64,000 bases of DNA from Phytopythium helicoides (GCA_024867545.1 JANFNE010000034.1:310001-374000); one strand, 5' to 3'; shown: positions 32,786 to 45,000, counted from the stretch's first letter. A program made the numbers and translations. The notes: generated by a model from the sequence alone, not told the origin.

Positions 32786-33599
32786 TTGAACTGCCTCAGT
32801 CAGCCGATCAAGCTGATCGAGGCTCCTCCTCAGCAACCTGCCTCGCAGTCAGCCCAGCTCAGCTCGAGCGTTATTTATTTTGTTGTAGTAGTGTGCATGT
32901 ACGTTGCATGTGCACCTTTGAGTATGGTGATCATGTTCGTCATCGCGTAGTTGTAGAACATCTCCAGTACCGAACAACAACACGCATGAGTTTTTGTTTA
33001 CAAAAAGAAAGCAAGTCTCTTTGGGTTTGGATGCCTTCAGGAGAGCGTGCGCGCTACGCCATCGGATGTATTTGCAGCTCTTGCCACGGCTCATCGCTTG
33101 TTTCCTCATTTCCTCATTTTCATTGGCTTTTCACACCCAGAACACTAGTTTGCCCTCGGTTTGACAGGATGGTACAGCGTCAGCCAGTCAGCTGCACTCT
33201 ATCCTCCTCCACCTCCATCACATCGCTCGTGGGTCACACGCACCCACGCACCCACGCACACACACACAAGGGTTCTTCTGATCGCTGGGGTCGTCAAGCA
33301 ACGGAGCACGACTCATGGGATGCAAGGGATGGGACTGCATGAGACAAAGGAGTCAGCGGTGGACCAATTTGCACACGAACAGCAGGCGACGCGACCATCG
33401 AGCTGAGTCCGGTGGTCATGTTGAAGTTGAAGGCAAGGGAGGCGACCAGCGCTGCGAGGCTGCTACCGCATGCGAGCTGGCGATGTGGTCCGCGCCATCC
33501 ATCAAGCAGCGCGTGCCGTTTTTTCAAACCAAGAGGAGAAGTGACCGGTCTCGACCACATACAAAAAGCAAGACGCCGTGGCCGCCGGCCGTATAGTTC

Positions 33600-33615
33600 C
33601 TTCACTTGCGATTTC
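33600..33615 (+). promoter_or_regulatory. Initiator core promoter of A7
   Basis: Same 16-nt initiator block as A1, 116 nt before the A7 ATG. Confidence 0.6.
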
Positions 33616-33715
33616 GGCGCGAAGCCCAGAATCGCCTCCGAGCCTCGCCTCCGACCAGCGCGTCCGACTCGCCTCCCACGAGCTCCCGCGCCGCCACACC
33701 CGACGGCACACCACC

Positions 33716-34975
33716 ATGAGCGTCTCCCTCTGCCTCCCGACGCTCTTCTCGCTCGCCCTCGCGCTCTCCGCGCTGCTCTACGCGCTCGGCACGACGCTTT
33801 TGTTCGCGGCCACCGCCGTCTACGCCACGGCCGTCTCCAAGCGCCGCAGCGAGAGCCACAAGGAGACCGACAACGCCGCCAAGCGACAGAGCACGCCAGG
33901 CACCGCCTCCGACGTCTCGGAACACTCGGAAGACTCCGCACGCGCCAACCAGGACGCCGCTCAAGCCGACTTGGACTTCTACTATAACAGCGAGAACGCG
34001 CGCGAGTTCGAGTTCGAGCGCCTGGCGCACAGCAGTGACGGTGTCTCTCGCTCCCGTTTCTGCTCCCGATCCTACTCGAGCCGCGACGGCAGCGACGACA
34101 GCGAAGGAGAAGGCGAAGGCAAATGCGGCTACGAGTCGGACGACTGCGCCAGTTCCGCCGGGTCCTCCATCGACCACTGGGACCCCATCTTCGACGAATA
34201 CTACCAAGACGTCGATGCCGCGACTGAACCCGCCGACTTCATGTTCGCCGACGCATGTATGCACGGCATCTACGGCTTCTGCCTCTCTTGTGACGGGCCA
34301 TACTACGCCGACTGCGATGTCGAGGACCTCGACTGCGACGTACAAGATGGTGGAGAGTGCCTCGAGTACATCCACGACGGAGAGTACGAAGAGTACAACC
34401 ACGACGGAGAGTACGAAGAGTACAACACCGAGACGCAACGCGTACGAAACCTCCTGTCATATTACGGCGACATGCACGATACGTCCGATGCGGACGCCGT
34501 CATCGAGAGCTTTCGCCACAACTTCATGGACGGTCACGACACGGACTACAACGACCACTACCGCTACGGCGGCGGCGACCTCGACTACAGCTGTGGCAAC
34601 TACGGCAGTGTCGCTGCATCCAATGTGTCGTTCGAGCTCGATGAGGTGAAGATCGTTGGCCCCGACCTCGAACTTCTATCCGCGCTCGGACTGGAGCTTC
34701 CACACGAATCCGAGTCCGAGACGAACCGCGTCGGACCCGACCTCGAGCTTCTCGCTGCACTCGGACTGGACCAAGACTGCCAAGCTGAGTCCGTCACAAC
34801 AACCGTGACCTCGAGCTCGCAGCCGTCGGTCGAGACGACCGAGACCTCAAATACCACGACCGTCAAGCGTAATGGCACGACCAGCATCCCCAACGCCAGG
34901 AAGGTGTCATCGACCAAGCGACCCACGCGCACCAATGCCAACAAGGCGCTCGAGAACCGTCCGCGCTGGCGCTGA
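33716..34975 (+). CDS. Family A repeat-rich acidic protein, copy A7 (shortest)
   Basis: 419 residues, the shortest copy. The Glu-Phe run is reduced to EFEFE, one LD pair is missing before FYYNSEN, and only two VGPDLELL repeats remain; all losses are in frame. It has KCGYES like A3 and A4, and an Ala-to-Thr change in the hydrophobic segment (LLFAATAVYATAV). It is the A copy nearest the right end of the array and is followed by B3. Confidence 0.75.
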   Translation: MSVSLCLPTLFSLALALSALLYALGTTLLFAATAVYATAVSKRRSESHKETDNAAKRQSTPGTASDVSEHSEDSARANQDAAQADLDFYYNSENAREFEFERLAHSSDGVSRSRFCSRSYSSRDGSDDSEGEGEGKCGYESDDCASSAGSSIDHWDPIFDEYYQDVDAATEPADFMFADACMHGIYGFCLSCDGPYYADCDVEDLDCDVQDGGECLEYIHDGEYEEYNHDGEYEEYNTETQRVRNLLSYYGDMHDTSDADAVIESFRHNFMDGHDTDYNDHYRYGGGDLDYSCGNYGSVAASNVSFELDEVKIVGPDLELLSALGLELPHESESETNRVGPDLELLAALGLDQDCQAESVTTTVTSSSQPSVETTETSNTTTVKRNGTTSIPNARKVSSTKRPTRTNANKALENRPRWR

Positions 34976-37465
34976 TCTCAAGAAGACACAGCATGATACG
35001 ACACGACACGACATAACACCGCGTGTTGTCCAGTCTGGTCGTCTGTGGAAGCCAATCGACCGGATGGCTCCACCCTGCCTGCACTCGCTGGCATCCCGAG
35101 TATTTATCATCCATCTATCCATCTATTTATCTATCTATCTATCTAGCCATCAACTATGAAAAGTACGCACGTACAGCATCGATCGATTCGATCTGCATGT
35201 TCAACACTGATAATCAAAAAGCAATACACAAAAACACACAAACAAGCGTAGCGTGAGATCCGAGATCCGAGATCGATTCCGACACGACTCGATACGGCAT
35301 GACATCATGAATTCACACAGCATTACCAAACTTGTTCCCTTCTCGCCGACTCGCCAACTTGACAACTCACCCACTTGACAACTCGACAACTCGCCGACTC
35401 GCCGACTTGACAACTCGACAACTAGCCAACTTGCGAGCCTCATCCTTGTTTCTCTCTTGCACACCTGTGCTGTCCAAAGCATCACTCTTCCAACATCAAG
35501 CAAGCAAGCATCAAGCAAACAAACCGAGACCAGCAAACCGAGACAGCACCATGAATATGGGGGAAGAAGTGCATAGAAAAAGAAATTCATAAAGTGAGGG
35601 AAAAAGAAAATGAATATGGGAAAAGAGGAAAGAGGAAAAAACAGAGGAAAAAAAGAGAAAAGAGAGAAAAAAAGCAAACGCACCTGACAGATCACATCCA
35701 CCTCGGCGCGTTTCCTTTTCGATCGACTCGCCTTGAGCTGCAAACACACCATTCATTCATCCATTCATTCATTCATCCATTCATGCCGTGTAGAGAGAGA
35801 GAGAGGCAAACAATGAGCGAGAGTGGTGAGGTGGTTTCTTCTTGGATATGTGGAAACGTGGAAACCACTTCGAGCCGTAGGAAGAAAACAACAACAACAA
35901 CAACAATAACGACAACAACAACAAAGAGATAGTACCTGCAGCACTCCTGCACCACACCTGCACCACACCTGCACCACACACCAACATATACAGATACCCA
36001 TGGGTTAGTGATGGGGTCGACAGACTGCAGACTGCAGACTGGCGCAACGAGAACCGAACCTGTCGTTAGCCGACGTAAACGCACGCTCAGGACCCGGTGC
36101 AGCGTAACGAGTAGCAGCATGGTGTAACAGCTGAGCTCGGGGGGATCGGGGGATCGGGGTATTGGAGGATCGGGGGATCAGGAGATCAAGGATCGAGGAT
36201 CAGCGGATCTCACGCCTTCTTTCGCGTCCAGAGTCTCCAGATGCGTCACCTCGTCGTTGCTCGACGGCTCCGTGGACTCTGTCGCACCACACTGCACCTC
36301 ACCTTGCCGCACCACACCGCGCCGCACCACACCGCTCTGCTTTGCTTGGCTTGTTGCTTGCTTGACCCGGCGGTCGGACGAGGTCGAAGCTGTCGGAGCT
36401 CACGAAGCTGGCGGCTTGGTGCTCGCGAGAGTCGACAGAGCGCGCGGATACTCGCGCTGCGCTCGGTCAATCGGAAGGCCAGGTGGCGGTGCAGGCCCCC
36501 CAGCGGCCACTTCCAGTTCGCGCCGCCAGCCTTTCCGCTCCATTTTCCCTGAGCTTGGCGATGGGCTGGACCGAGGAGGGAAAGAGACAGTACCGTTGTC
36601 AGGGTACACAGGATGTGTGTGACGTGTGTCAGATTGACACGACCAGAAGGTGCTGCTAAACATCCTCGAGCCGCTCCGATCGTGTCATCGATTGATACGT
36701 TCACACGCTTGGCTCGTTACGCTCTCTCTGGTATTTAGAGCTGCACCTTACGGATCGATCAGTGCATGGGAGAGCAATCGGCGAGTAGTGGCGGAGGGAA
36801 AGAGAGGATTGTCAAACACAACAAACAGCAGCAGCAGCAGCAGCAGCAAAACCAAGAGCAAAAGCAACATTCATAGGAAGACCTTCTTGATCCTATCTTC
36901 ACCACAATCAACATCCACATCACGAAAGCATCACACCACTCGAGGTATCCAGTCATTCGAGGCCCGCGTCGGTCCGTTCTACTCTCCCCATAGGGCCACA
37001 TGTCTTGGACCATCGCGGGCGCTCTCCTCCACACCTCAGGATCAGCTACGACAGCCTCCCTCCTCCTCAAACCCAACGCAACCCACGCGCTTGTCCATTG
37101 GGACCTGCAGAGGCCAAGCTCCTGCATGCATCCATGTGACGTCGCGAGTCACTTGACGTAGCCATGTGCCGGCCGTATCCGATCCATCGATCTGGTAACG
37201 GCGGAAATGGGTACCAATCCACTTCAACGACGCAGGATCCGGCCGATCTCGAGCGGCTCGTGACGCGTGCATGGCAGCTCAGCAGCACGAGAGACCCATC
37301 GGGCCACCACAGCCATCTCCAGAGGCGCCTCGGCCGCTCCATGAGCGCGAAATGGCGCTCGGCGCTCATGACTCCCAGGCCACATCGGGCCTTTCCGAGG
37401 CTTTTCCTGGAAACCCACCACATACAAATGCCAAGTCAACTCGGGTTGCCTTTGCCACCCGAGCC

Positions 37466-37473
37466 CTCACTTT
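37466..37473 (+). promoter_or_regulatory. Initiator of B3
   Basis: CTCACTTT, 90 nt before the B3 ATG, with the ACCACATACAAA element about 40 nt upstream. Confidence 0.55.
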
Positions 37474-37555
37474 CCTTCTCGCCGCCAAGAGAGCAAGCCA
37501 AGCCTCGTGCGCGCTCGCCCTCGGTCTCCAGCCTCAGCCTCAGCCTCCAGCCGTC

Positions 37556-38440
37556 ATGAGCGCCACCGCCGTCGTCATCGCCGCCCTCTCGCTCATCGCG
37601 CTCGCCTCCCTGCTGGTGCTCGCCGCTTGCTCGCCACTTCTCGGTGCCATCTCCGTTTGTGTCTCGATCTGCGTCGCAGTCGTCTACACGGCGCTGCTGC
37701 TGCTCTTGGCGGTCTCCCAAGCGTCTTCCACCGCGATAACTGCCTCCAAGACGGCCACGACGGCCTCACAAGACGAGAAGGAGACCGAAAGCCTCATCGC
37801 TGACGTCTCGGAGGACGCAGAGAAGCAACCCACCGCCTCGGCGCACGCCCAAACCAAAGCCAAGGCTCAAGTCGAAGCCAACTCTGAAGTCGACTCGACC
37901 ACGGACGATGACGACAGCGACTTGGACGACAACGAGACGGCGCGTCCCGCCTTCGAGCTCAAGTGCCAGTCGAAGGCGCATGATTCGTGCGAGGCTGCAA
38001 GTGACTACCCCGCCTCGAAGCTCGACGAAAGCTCGTGGTCGCACGAGCTCGAGCGCAAGCAGAAGCGTGAGTTTCAGCTCCGCCACTATGTGTCGGAAGG
38101 CCGTCGTCGATGCAGCACAAGCGGTGGTAACAGCGGCGGCGACAACAACAACAACAACAACATGAACAAGAAGTTCGACCAACTATCCACGTCAGCTGTC
38201 ACTGCTGCTACGGCTGTCGTCCATTTCAAGCGACGCGATACGAGGTTCGTTTCCCTCGGTCGCCGACGAGAGGAAGCAGCCTCCAAGGCTACTGCTACGA
38301 CTGCTGCTCCCACTTTCTTTTGCAGTCGCGATACGAGATTCGTTTCCCTCGGTCGCCGACGAGAGGAAGAAGCCTCGAAGGCTGCTGCTACTGCCAAGAC
38401 TACCACGGCATCGTCTACTGTCCGCCCACGCTGGCGCTGA
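37556..38440 (+). CDS. Family B repeat-rich membrane protein, copy B3
   Basis: 294 residues and intact, unlike B2. The hydrophobic N-terminus matches B1 except for a few residues (SLIALAS for SLFALAS). The Asn run is short, and there are two instead of three RFVSLGRRREEEASKA-type repeats (the first reads REEAASKA). The acidic middle has several substitutions relative to B1 (for example FELKCQSKAHDSCEAA), giving an extra Cys. It ends STVRPRWR, with a final codon sequence closer to family A than B1 is. Last gene of the array. Confidence 0.75.
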   Translation: MSATAVVIAALSLIALASLLVLAACSPLLGAISVCVSICVAVVYTALLLLLAVSQASSTAITASKTATTASQDEKETESLIADVSEDAEKQPTASAHAQTKAKAQVEANSEVDSTTDDDDSDLDDNETARPAFELKCQSKAHDSCEAASDYPASKLDESSWSHELERKQKREFQLRHYVSEGRRRCSTSGGNSGGDNNNNNNMNKKFDQLSTSAVTAATAVVHFKRRDTRFVSLGRRREEAASKATATTAAPTFFCSRDTRFVSLGRRREEEASKAAATAKTTTASSTVRPRWR

Positions 38441-39068
38441 TTGAACTGCCTCAGTCAGCCGATCAAGCTGATCGAGGCTCCTCCTCAGCAACTTGCCTCG
38501 CAGTCAACCCTGCTCAGCTCGATCGTTATTTATTTTGTTGTAATAGTGTGCATGTGAGTTGCGTGTGCACCTTTGAGTATGGTGATCATGTTCATGCTCG
38601 TCATCGCGTAGTAGTAGAACATATCAAGTACTGAACAACAACATGCATGCGTTTTTGTTTACAAAAGAAAGCAAGTCTCTTTGGGTCTGGATGCCTTCAG
38701 GAGAGCGTGCGCGCTACGCCATCGGATGTATTTGCAGCTCTTGCCACGGCTCGTCGCTTGTTTCCTCATTTCCTCATTTTCATTGGCTTTTTCCCACCGA
38801 GAACACTCGTTTGGCCTCGGTTTGACAGGCTGGAGCGATGTCAAGCTCTAGAAGAAGGATCAAGCTAAGTAGATCGTCAGGTAAAAACCACCAGGACAAA
38901 TACAAATGTATCCGCGTGCACTCGATGTGACATGGCTGATATGGCGTTACTATTTTCGCGCTGATGTCCTGTCAGAATATTGCATTAAGTTTTGTATTGG
39001 CTTACTGTGGTATGACATTCAGAGTTACAACGAATGATCACGTCGAATGCGATTTGGACTGACGATCC
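38441..39068. other. Boundary between array and single-copy region, no gene seen
   Basis: The first 390 nt or so are the diverged 3' flank of B3. The remainder is unique sequence, AT-richer than the array, lying before the 3' end of the kinesin gene on the other strand. I see no repeat or mobile element at the breakpoint. Confidence 0.6.
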
Positions 39069-42000
39069 CTAACGCCTTCTTGGATAGGCAGCTGTGCGTG
39101 GAGTTTGGTTCCTTTTTGGATCGAGGAGTGACTGTTGGAAAGGATGCTTGCCGACCATCTTTTCGTAGTAGCTGAGCTTGCCGTCCAAAAAGCTGAGCAT
39201 ATCGTCTTTGACGTCCAATACCTCCTTCAGTCGCCAGATAGTGGACCTTCACGGTGAAAGCACGAAGTTTGAGCCACTTCTTGGGGTCTACGACAATCAT
39301 TACACCACATACACTCACTTACTTGAGCTGGGCGATCTCTATCTCACTTCCACTTACCTCAGGCTCGGATTTCATCGTTTTGGAGCTGAAGTCATCGGGT
39401 ATTCCGCGATCACTGGCATTGTTGTCATCCAAGTCAGCAATTACGGTTACTCGCTCGATTACTTGGGGATCAGCCCCGCAATCATCCCATTCTGTTGTGC
39501 TTAAGTCCGAACTGCGCTCTTCGACGTCGTATTGTGACCCGACAGGCATTAGGATGGCATCAATTGTATCGGTCCTCGACTGCTTTGAGGTCACCGGAAC
39601 AACACAAAGCTGCAACAGCTCATTTGTTATGGTGTCGAGATCACCCGATGCAGAGACAGACGAAGATTTCATCTCTAAAAGCTCATCGAGGTCCGAAAAG
39701 TCAATGGCCACGGCACTAGGACCCAGGGAAGCGTTGAGTGATGTAGTGGATGATGCTGGCGACTCGTCTGGTAGCCCACCAACGATCGTTCGTTCAAACC
39801 ACTCATCTAAACTGCTCAGATGGCGCATTATCACGCGTTTGGACTCTTCGGGTGGGCCATCACTGTACCCACCAACAGTTTGGTTGAGTAACAAAGCCGA
39901 TCGCATTCGATTGAACATGTCAGGATGGGCCACAACGTAAGAGCGAAAGCTCTCGAGCTCTGCAAACGCCATGAGTGAGTTCTCTCTTTCTTCTCCAATC
40001 TGACTCCTGAGAAGTTTATTTTGGTGAGCTAACGAAGCGCACTTCCCGATTAACTCGTCGTGGCTAGATCGCTGAAATGCCATGGTCTTGTTGAGGTGCG
40101 CAATTCTTTCTGCCATGACCTGCAGTGATGTATCTCGTCCAGCAAGATCAGATCGAGATATTTCAAGTTGTGTCATCAGCTCTTTTGAATGTTCGAGCTC
40201 GTGTTGAAGACTACCCTCGACGATTGCCAGCTTTTGCTCAGCCTCGAGAGCTCGCTCGCCATAAATGTTTGTGTGTTTCATGAGCGTTTTCATTTCAGCA
40301 AGTATACTTTCCATCTGACACTTTAGGTCTGTATTTGCCGTCTCCAAGTGTTCAAGCTGCAGTAATTTTTCACGGATTTCCGCTTTAACGCTTTGATTCA
40401 GCAATATTTGGTGATGCAACTTTCCTTCGAGTTTGGAGCGCGCATCTTCTAAGCGTCTCTTTGTTTCCGTGTCTTCATGTAGATCACTTCTCAGGCGTGC
40501 TATCTCATAGTCTTGTGACGTTGCTCTGGTTACTGAAGCTGCGGCGACATCACGCAATCGTAGCACTTCAGAGTGAAGTGTGCTCACTGAAAGCCTTAGT
40601 TTATCGCATTCCTCTTCTTGATTTAAACATTTTGACTTGTACGCTTCCGCAAGATTACTCCATGACTCTCGGTCAGCAACCGACATCGCGAGTTGCTGCA
40701 TAAGCAGTTCGTGTTCAGCAGCCAGTATTTGGAGCTCAGCTATTTTACACTGAAGATTTTCTTGTTTTGCGCTTATGGAGGTCTGTAGCTCCTCATTTGT
40801 CAACTTCAAAGTCGCCGAGATCTCTAGTAGTTCCTTTTCATTCTCTTGGTAATTATTGACTTGCTTTAGCAGCTCAAGTACTCTGGCTTGCTCAATTTTC
40901 AGATAGTGACTGCTTTCGAGAGAAGTGTTCTTTGCATCTTCAAGTAGCTGCTTTGTTTGATTGAGTTCATCTAACAGAGTAGACTCTTTCTGTCGCCACT
41001 CATCATCCTTTCTTTTTGCACTACACAGTAAAGTTGCCATCTTTTCGTCAAGCTCTGCTTTCGCGGACCGTATAGTATCGAGCTCTATTTCCCGAGTACT
41101 CAAAAGCTCTTGCGACAGTTTGAGCTCTTTCTCTATCGACTCGATTAAAATCTCTGACTGTTCGTAAGAGCCCTGTAGGCGCCGCTTTTCCTGGTCAGTA
41201 AGGTTATGGAGGAGTTGCAGTTCCATATACTCCACTTCGCGCTGACGATCGAGAGCCTCGAGTTCATCGATCTTAGTTCGCATCTCATCACTCTGACACC
41301 GATACTGTACCATCTCCTTCCCAAGGATGTCGAATTTGTTAATGGCCGCTGCTTTAGTCTGTTCACATTCTAATAGCTCCAACGCAAGGCTTTCAAGTTT
41401 TCCAGCAAACTGTCTGGCAATAGATGATTCATGGAGCATCAACTTTTCCAAGTCCTCATTTCTTGTATGTGCGCTACTTAATGCAGCCTTCAATGACCCA
41501 CATTGAACAATTGCATCCGCCCATGCGCACTTCCACTGCTCACATTTGGTTTGTACAGATAGTGTTGTAGTCAATTTGTTTTGGTATTCTGCACACTGAT
41601 CTTCGAGCTCACTATTGCGCGCTGTTTCTTGCTGGCAAAGCTGTTCAAGTGACCTGCACATCGACCTTGATGCACCGAGCTTAATCGTGGACGAAATAAG
41701 AGATGCCCTAGCCTCTCTCAGGTCCCGCCGCACAGCTTTGAGGTCATCGCGCTCAAGACAAAGCACTTGTTCATGTGTACTCCTGTCATTGCGCTCACTT
41801 TTACCTGTGTCTTCGACACGAGTTCCGTCCGCTCGCTCAAAAACTGGCGCTTGCTGAGACTCTTCGTACAATAACTGAAGATCAATCGTGGAGGAATGGC
41901 GTTGCATATCTGATTCATACTTTGTCAGTTCTTCGTTGCAAGTAAGCTCTTCCTCATCTCTTGATAACCCCAAATTATGCTCTACTTGTATACTTTCATC

Positions 42001-45000
42001 CTCCATAGTAAAGATCAGTCGATGATTGGCTTCAACCTTGTCTTCATCCCCACTAACACCTGCATTCGCATCGACACCTCTGTGGTCGAGCTGAAGCTTC
42101 TCATCTTCCAGGAAGGCTATGCGTTCAAGTGCTTCAGACAGTTCATTGTTAAGAGACTGAACGCTTCGAGTGAGTGCATCGTGCTGGGTCTGAAGATGGC
42201 AGACCTGTGACATTGCATCAGATAACTGTGTCTCCAGTTCATGCTCATGAGCAGATGCAGCCATTAGGTCGCGCTCCATCGCAGCCTTAATATCCCCAAC
42301 ATCTTCGTGGTCATTGTTTTGTTCACTCTCGATTTCTCGAGTTTGTATCGAAAAGCGTTCGCCAGTCGCGTACTGGCCATCAGAAAGCTCTCCGACATCA
42401 GCCTCGAGCTCCCGGTGCACATTGAAAATGTCGTCAGAGAGTGCGTACTCACTCGTTTCTGGATCCAAACACGCAGCTGCGACTGGATCCAGCGGTACAT
42501 TTGGCACTTCCATCGCGTTCATTCGAGATAGAGCAGAGGTAAGCTCTTCTTCGAGTCGAACCATTAGATTTCCGCATCGCAAAGTAATTGGGCTAGTTTC
42601 ATCTCCTGTCAACACTCCATCTTGTCCGTCCTTTAGTGTTTGGAGGTTTTTATTGACCTCATCAAGCTGGAGCTCAAGTTCTTCAATTCGAATCGACTGA
42701 GTCTTGCACGTGATAGCTGCTGTAAGACTGTTTTGCTCGAACTCGGTAACACGAGATTCGGCCTCGGCCAGCTGAATCTCCAATGTGGCAATATGGTTAG
42801 CATGATCCTCTTCCATACGATTCAATATCTCCATTGCTCCTGCAAGTTCTTCTTCGGCACGTGCCATTTCTAGTACTTTTGAATCCAATGATTCGCCGTA
42901 CGCTTTAGCTTTGGATTCTGCGTTTCGGAGTTTGGCGTTTAAGCAATCTAGTGCTTCCGCGGAAGCAGAGCTTAGCCGGCGATTGACAAGCTGGTGTCGC
43001 TTTCTCTGCTCAATCGCTTGCCACACACACTTGACTCGTTCACATAGTGCTGTAAGCTCAATTACGACGAGTAGAACGACATCATGGTCACGGGGATGAA
43101 GCTCACCGCGCGCCATGATGACATTCGCAAGCTGAACAAGTTGAAGTAGTTGCTCTCGAAATGTCTGTAGCTGAGATTCGAGCTCCAGACGCCCGATAGA
43201 GCATCCGCTCGATCCATTTACAAGCTGATCGTTCACCCTTCCCATCATATGCATGCAAAATGCTCCGATTAGAGCCTCCATGAGGTCGAATACAGCCGTA
43301 GCAGCCACACCGTGAGTTACGGTGGCGTAAGTGCGCTGTGCAAGTCCATTTTGCATCGTATCAATATATTGGCTGACGCTGAAAAGTATTTTGTCGATGT
43401 GGACCAGGAGACTCTGTTCAATACCAACGGAGGATCGTTCTTCCTCGGTTGCGATTTGGAATGCGATGGTAGGTGATCCAATTCGAGTGGCAATGTCTCG
43501 TATTCTCCGCAAAGTAGGTCCCAGAGCTTTTCGTGCTAGATCAATCGAGTCCAGGCACGATGCTAGCTTTGCCAGGATGCATTGTTGCCGATCCGATGGC
43601 ATATCTTTGCTAGAGGGTGCAGAAGTATTGTCTTCCTCCGGTGGACTGCCTCCTTCGAGGGGTGAGAGTTGGTCATACTCATCTATGATAATACTGAGCG
43701 TGTTGGAGTCCATTTCTTGTTGCTCAATATCACTAACCTCAAATGATGAAGGCCCATGAGTGGAAGTGACTTCGTTGTCACTAGTGGAGAAAATAAAATC
43801 GCTTACAATAGAGCAGCAAAGAGTCTCTACTTGCCGAGCTTCTTGAAGTTTGGTGATATTGTTTGGTAATGAGGTTTCTGTTTGAACGCTGGTGTCTTGG
43901 ATTCGAACAGTGGGCTTTGAAGTGATCCGCCACATCAGAAAGGCACGAAAGGTACGAAGCTGAGCGAAACGTCGATAAATCGCAACGATATTGCCTAAAG
44001 CACGAACTCGCGGCACTAAGTCCCTGGTGACTTCTAATCGTCGAGGTGACGCGACTGTATCTGCAGACTCTTTTCTGCTTAGCAATAACTGAAGACTAGT
44101 GAGCTCTTGCTCGAGCGAGCACTCAGTGTTACAAATTTTTGTAGCGTCTTCGCAGCTGGACTGGATTTCCGGTTTAGGAGAAAGTGGAGACGCTTCTGAC
44201 TGCATTGCCCACTGCATTGCAGCCTCAAGAGGGTCGAGCTCGTCGCGCAATTGTGATGGCCCAGCCGCTGATGAATCAACAGGTTTTTGTGCAAGCGGTT
44301 GGCTATCTGGTGACGATTTCTTGCAGCGACACATAATCGAATCAGGAGATGGCGACTCCCAGGCCAGAGTAAATGAAGGCCTGCATGTGTCATTACCCGG
44401 TGGTGGGGCGTTCAGCTTATCTTTGAGCTCCACGATCTCTTTTTGCAGCTCATGAACTAGATCAAGTCCTGTTGTTTTCTCCATCGCTGTTGAGCCCGAG
44501 CTCAAAAGCGTAGATGTTGGTGAGGAAGACAGCTTGGGGACACTCAGAGCACTTTTTGCACGGCCGATGAACTTGAGTGTACTCAGAGAATCTTCAAAGT
44601 GCGCACAGCACGGACTAATTGTAGCAAGAAGTACTGTTGTGGCGTCACCACCGAGGCTTTCCTTGAGAAGCCTTGTCAAAACAGAGTTTCGGTACGGGAC
44701 GAACGGTGCACTACCACTTGCGTTGATATTGTTGCTGATCCCGGTCGCTCGTTGCTTGGTTAGTGCACTAATTACATCAGCGAGCGTAGTGAGCGACTTG
44801 TTAATGATGTTGCTCTCTCGCTGCCAAGAGCTGTTAGCCTCTGTCGTGTCCGAACGCTCACTACCAGCCAGATCGACTAGGTATAATTTGCTCTTCCTGA
44901 CGATTGCCGAGTGACCCTCCTTTCCGGCAGATAGCGGTGGAGGTGTTTGGTGTGCTAGAGTCAGCATCAGTATAGTGTGAGATCGTGACGACCGTGAATT

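Larger units (their letters stand above)
27866..33338 (+). repeat. Tandem array unit 6 (type II: A6 plus broken B2)
   Basis: 5,473 nt, shorter than unit 2 mainly because of the deletion in B2. Its spacer uses the variant seen in units 1 and 2 near 30240-30300 (ATACAGCAAACG, CATCAACC) whereas unit 7 uses the unit 3-5 variant there. Confidence 0.9.
33339..38835 (+). repeat. Tandem array unit 7 (type II: A7 plus B3), right end of the array
   Basis: Last unit. Homology to the B downstream region of units 2 and 6 weakens after B3 and stops near 38835 (just past GGTTTGACAGGCTGG); unique sequence follows. The end of this unit has more substitutions and small indels than any other stretch of the array. 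Confidence 0.85.

Noticed and set aside
1..38835. RXLR or Crinkler effector signature in the A or B proteins
   Set aside because: No RXLR-EER or LFLAK motif follows the hydrophobic N-termini; the Arg-rich repeats of B are far downstream and of different pattern.
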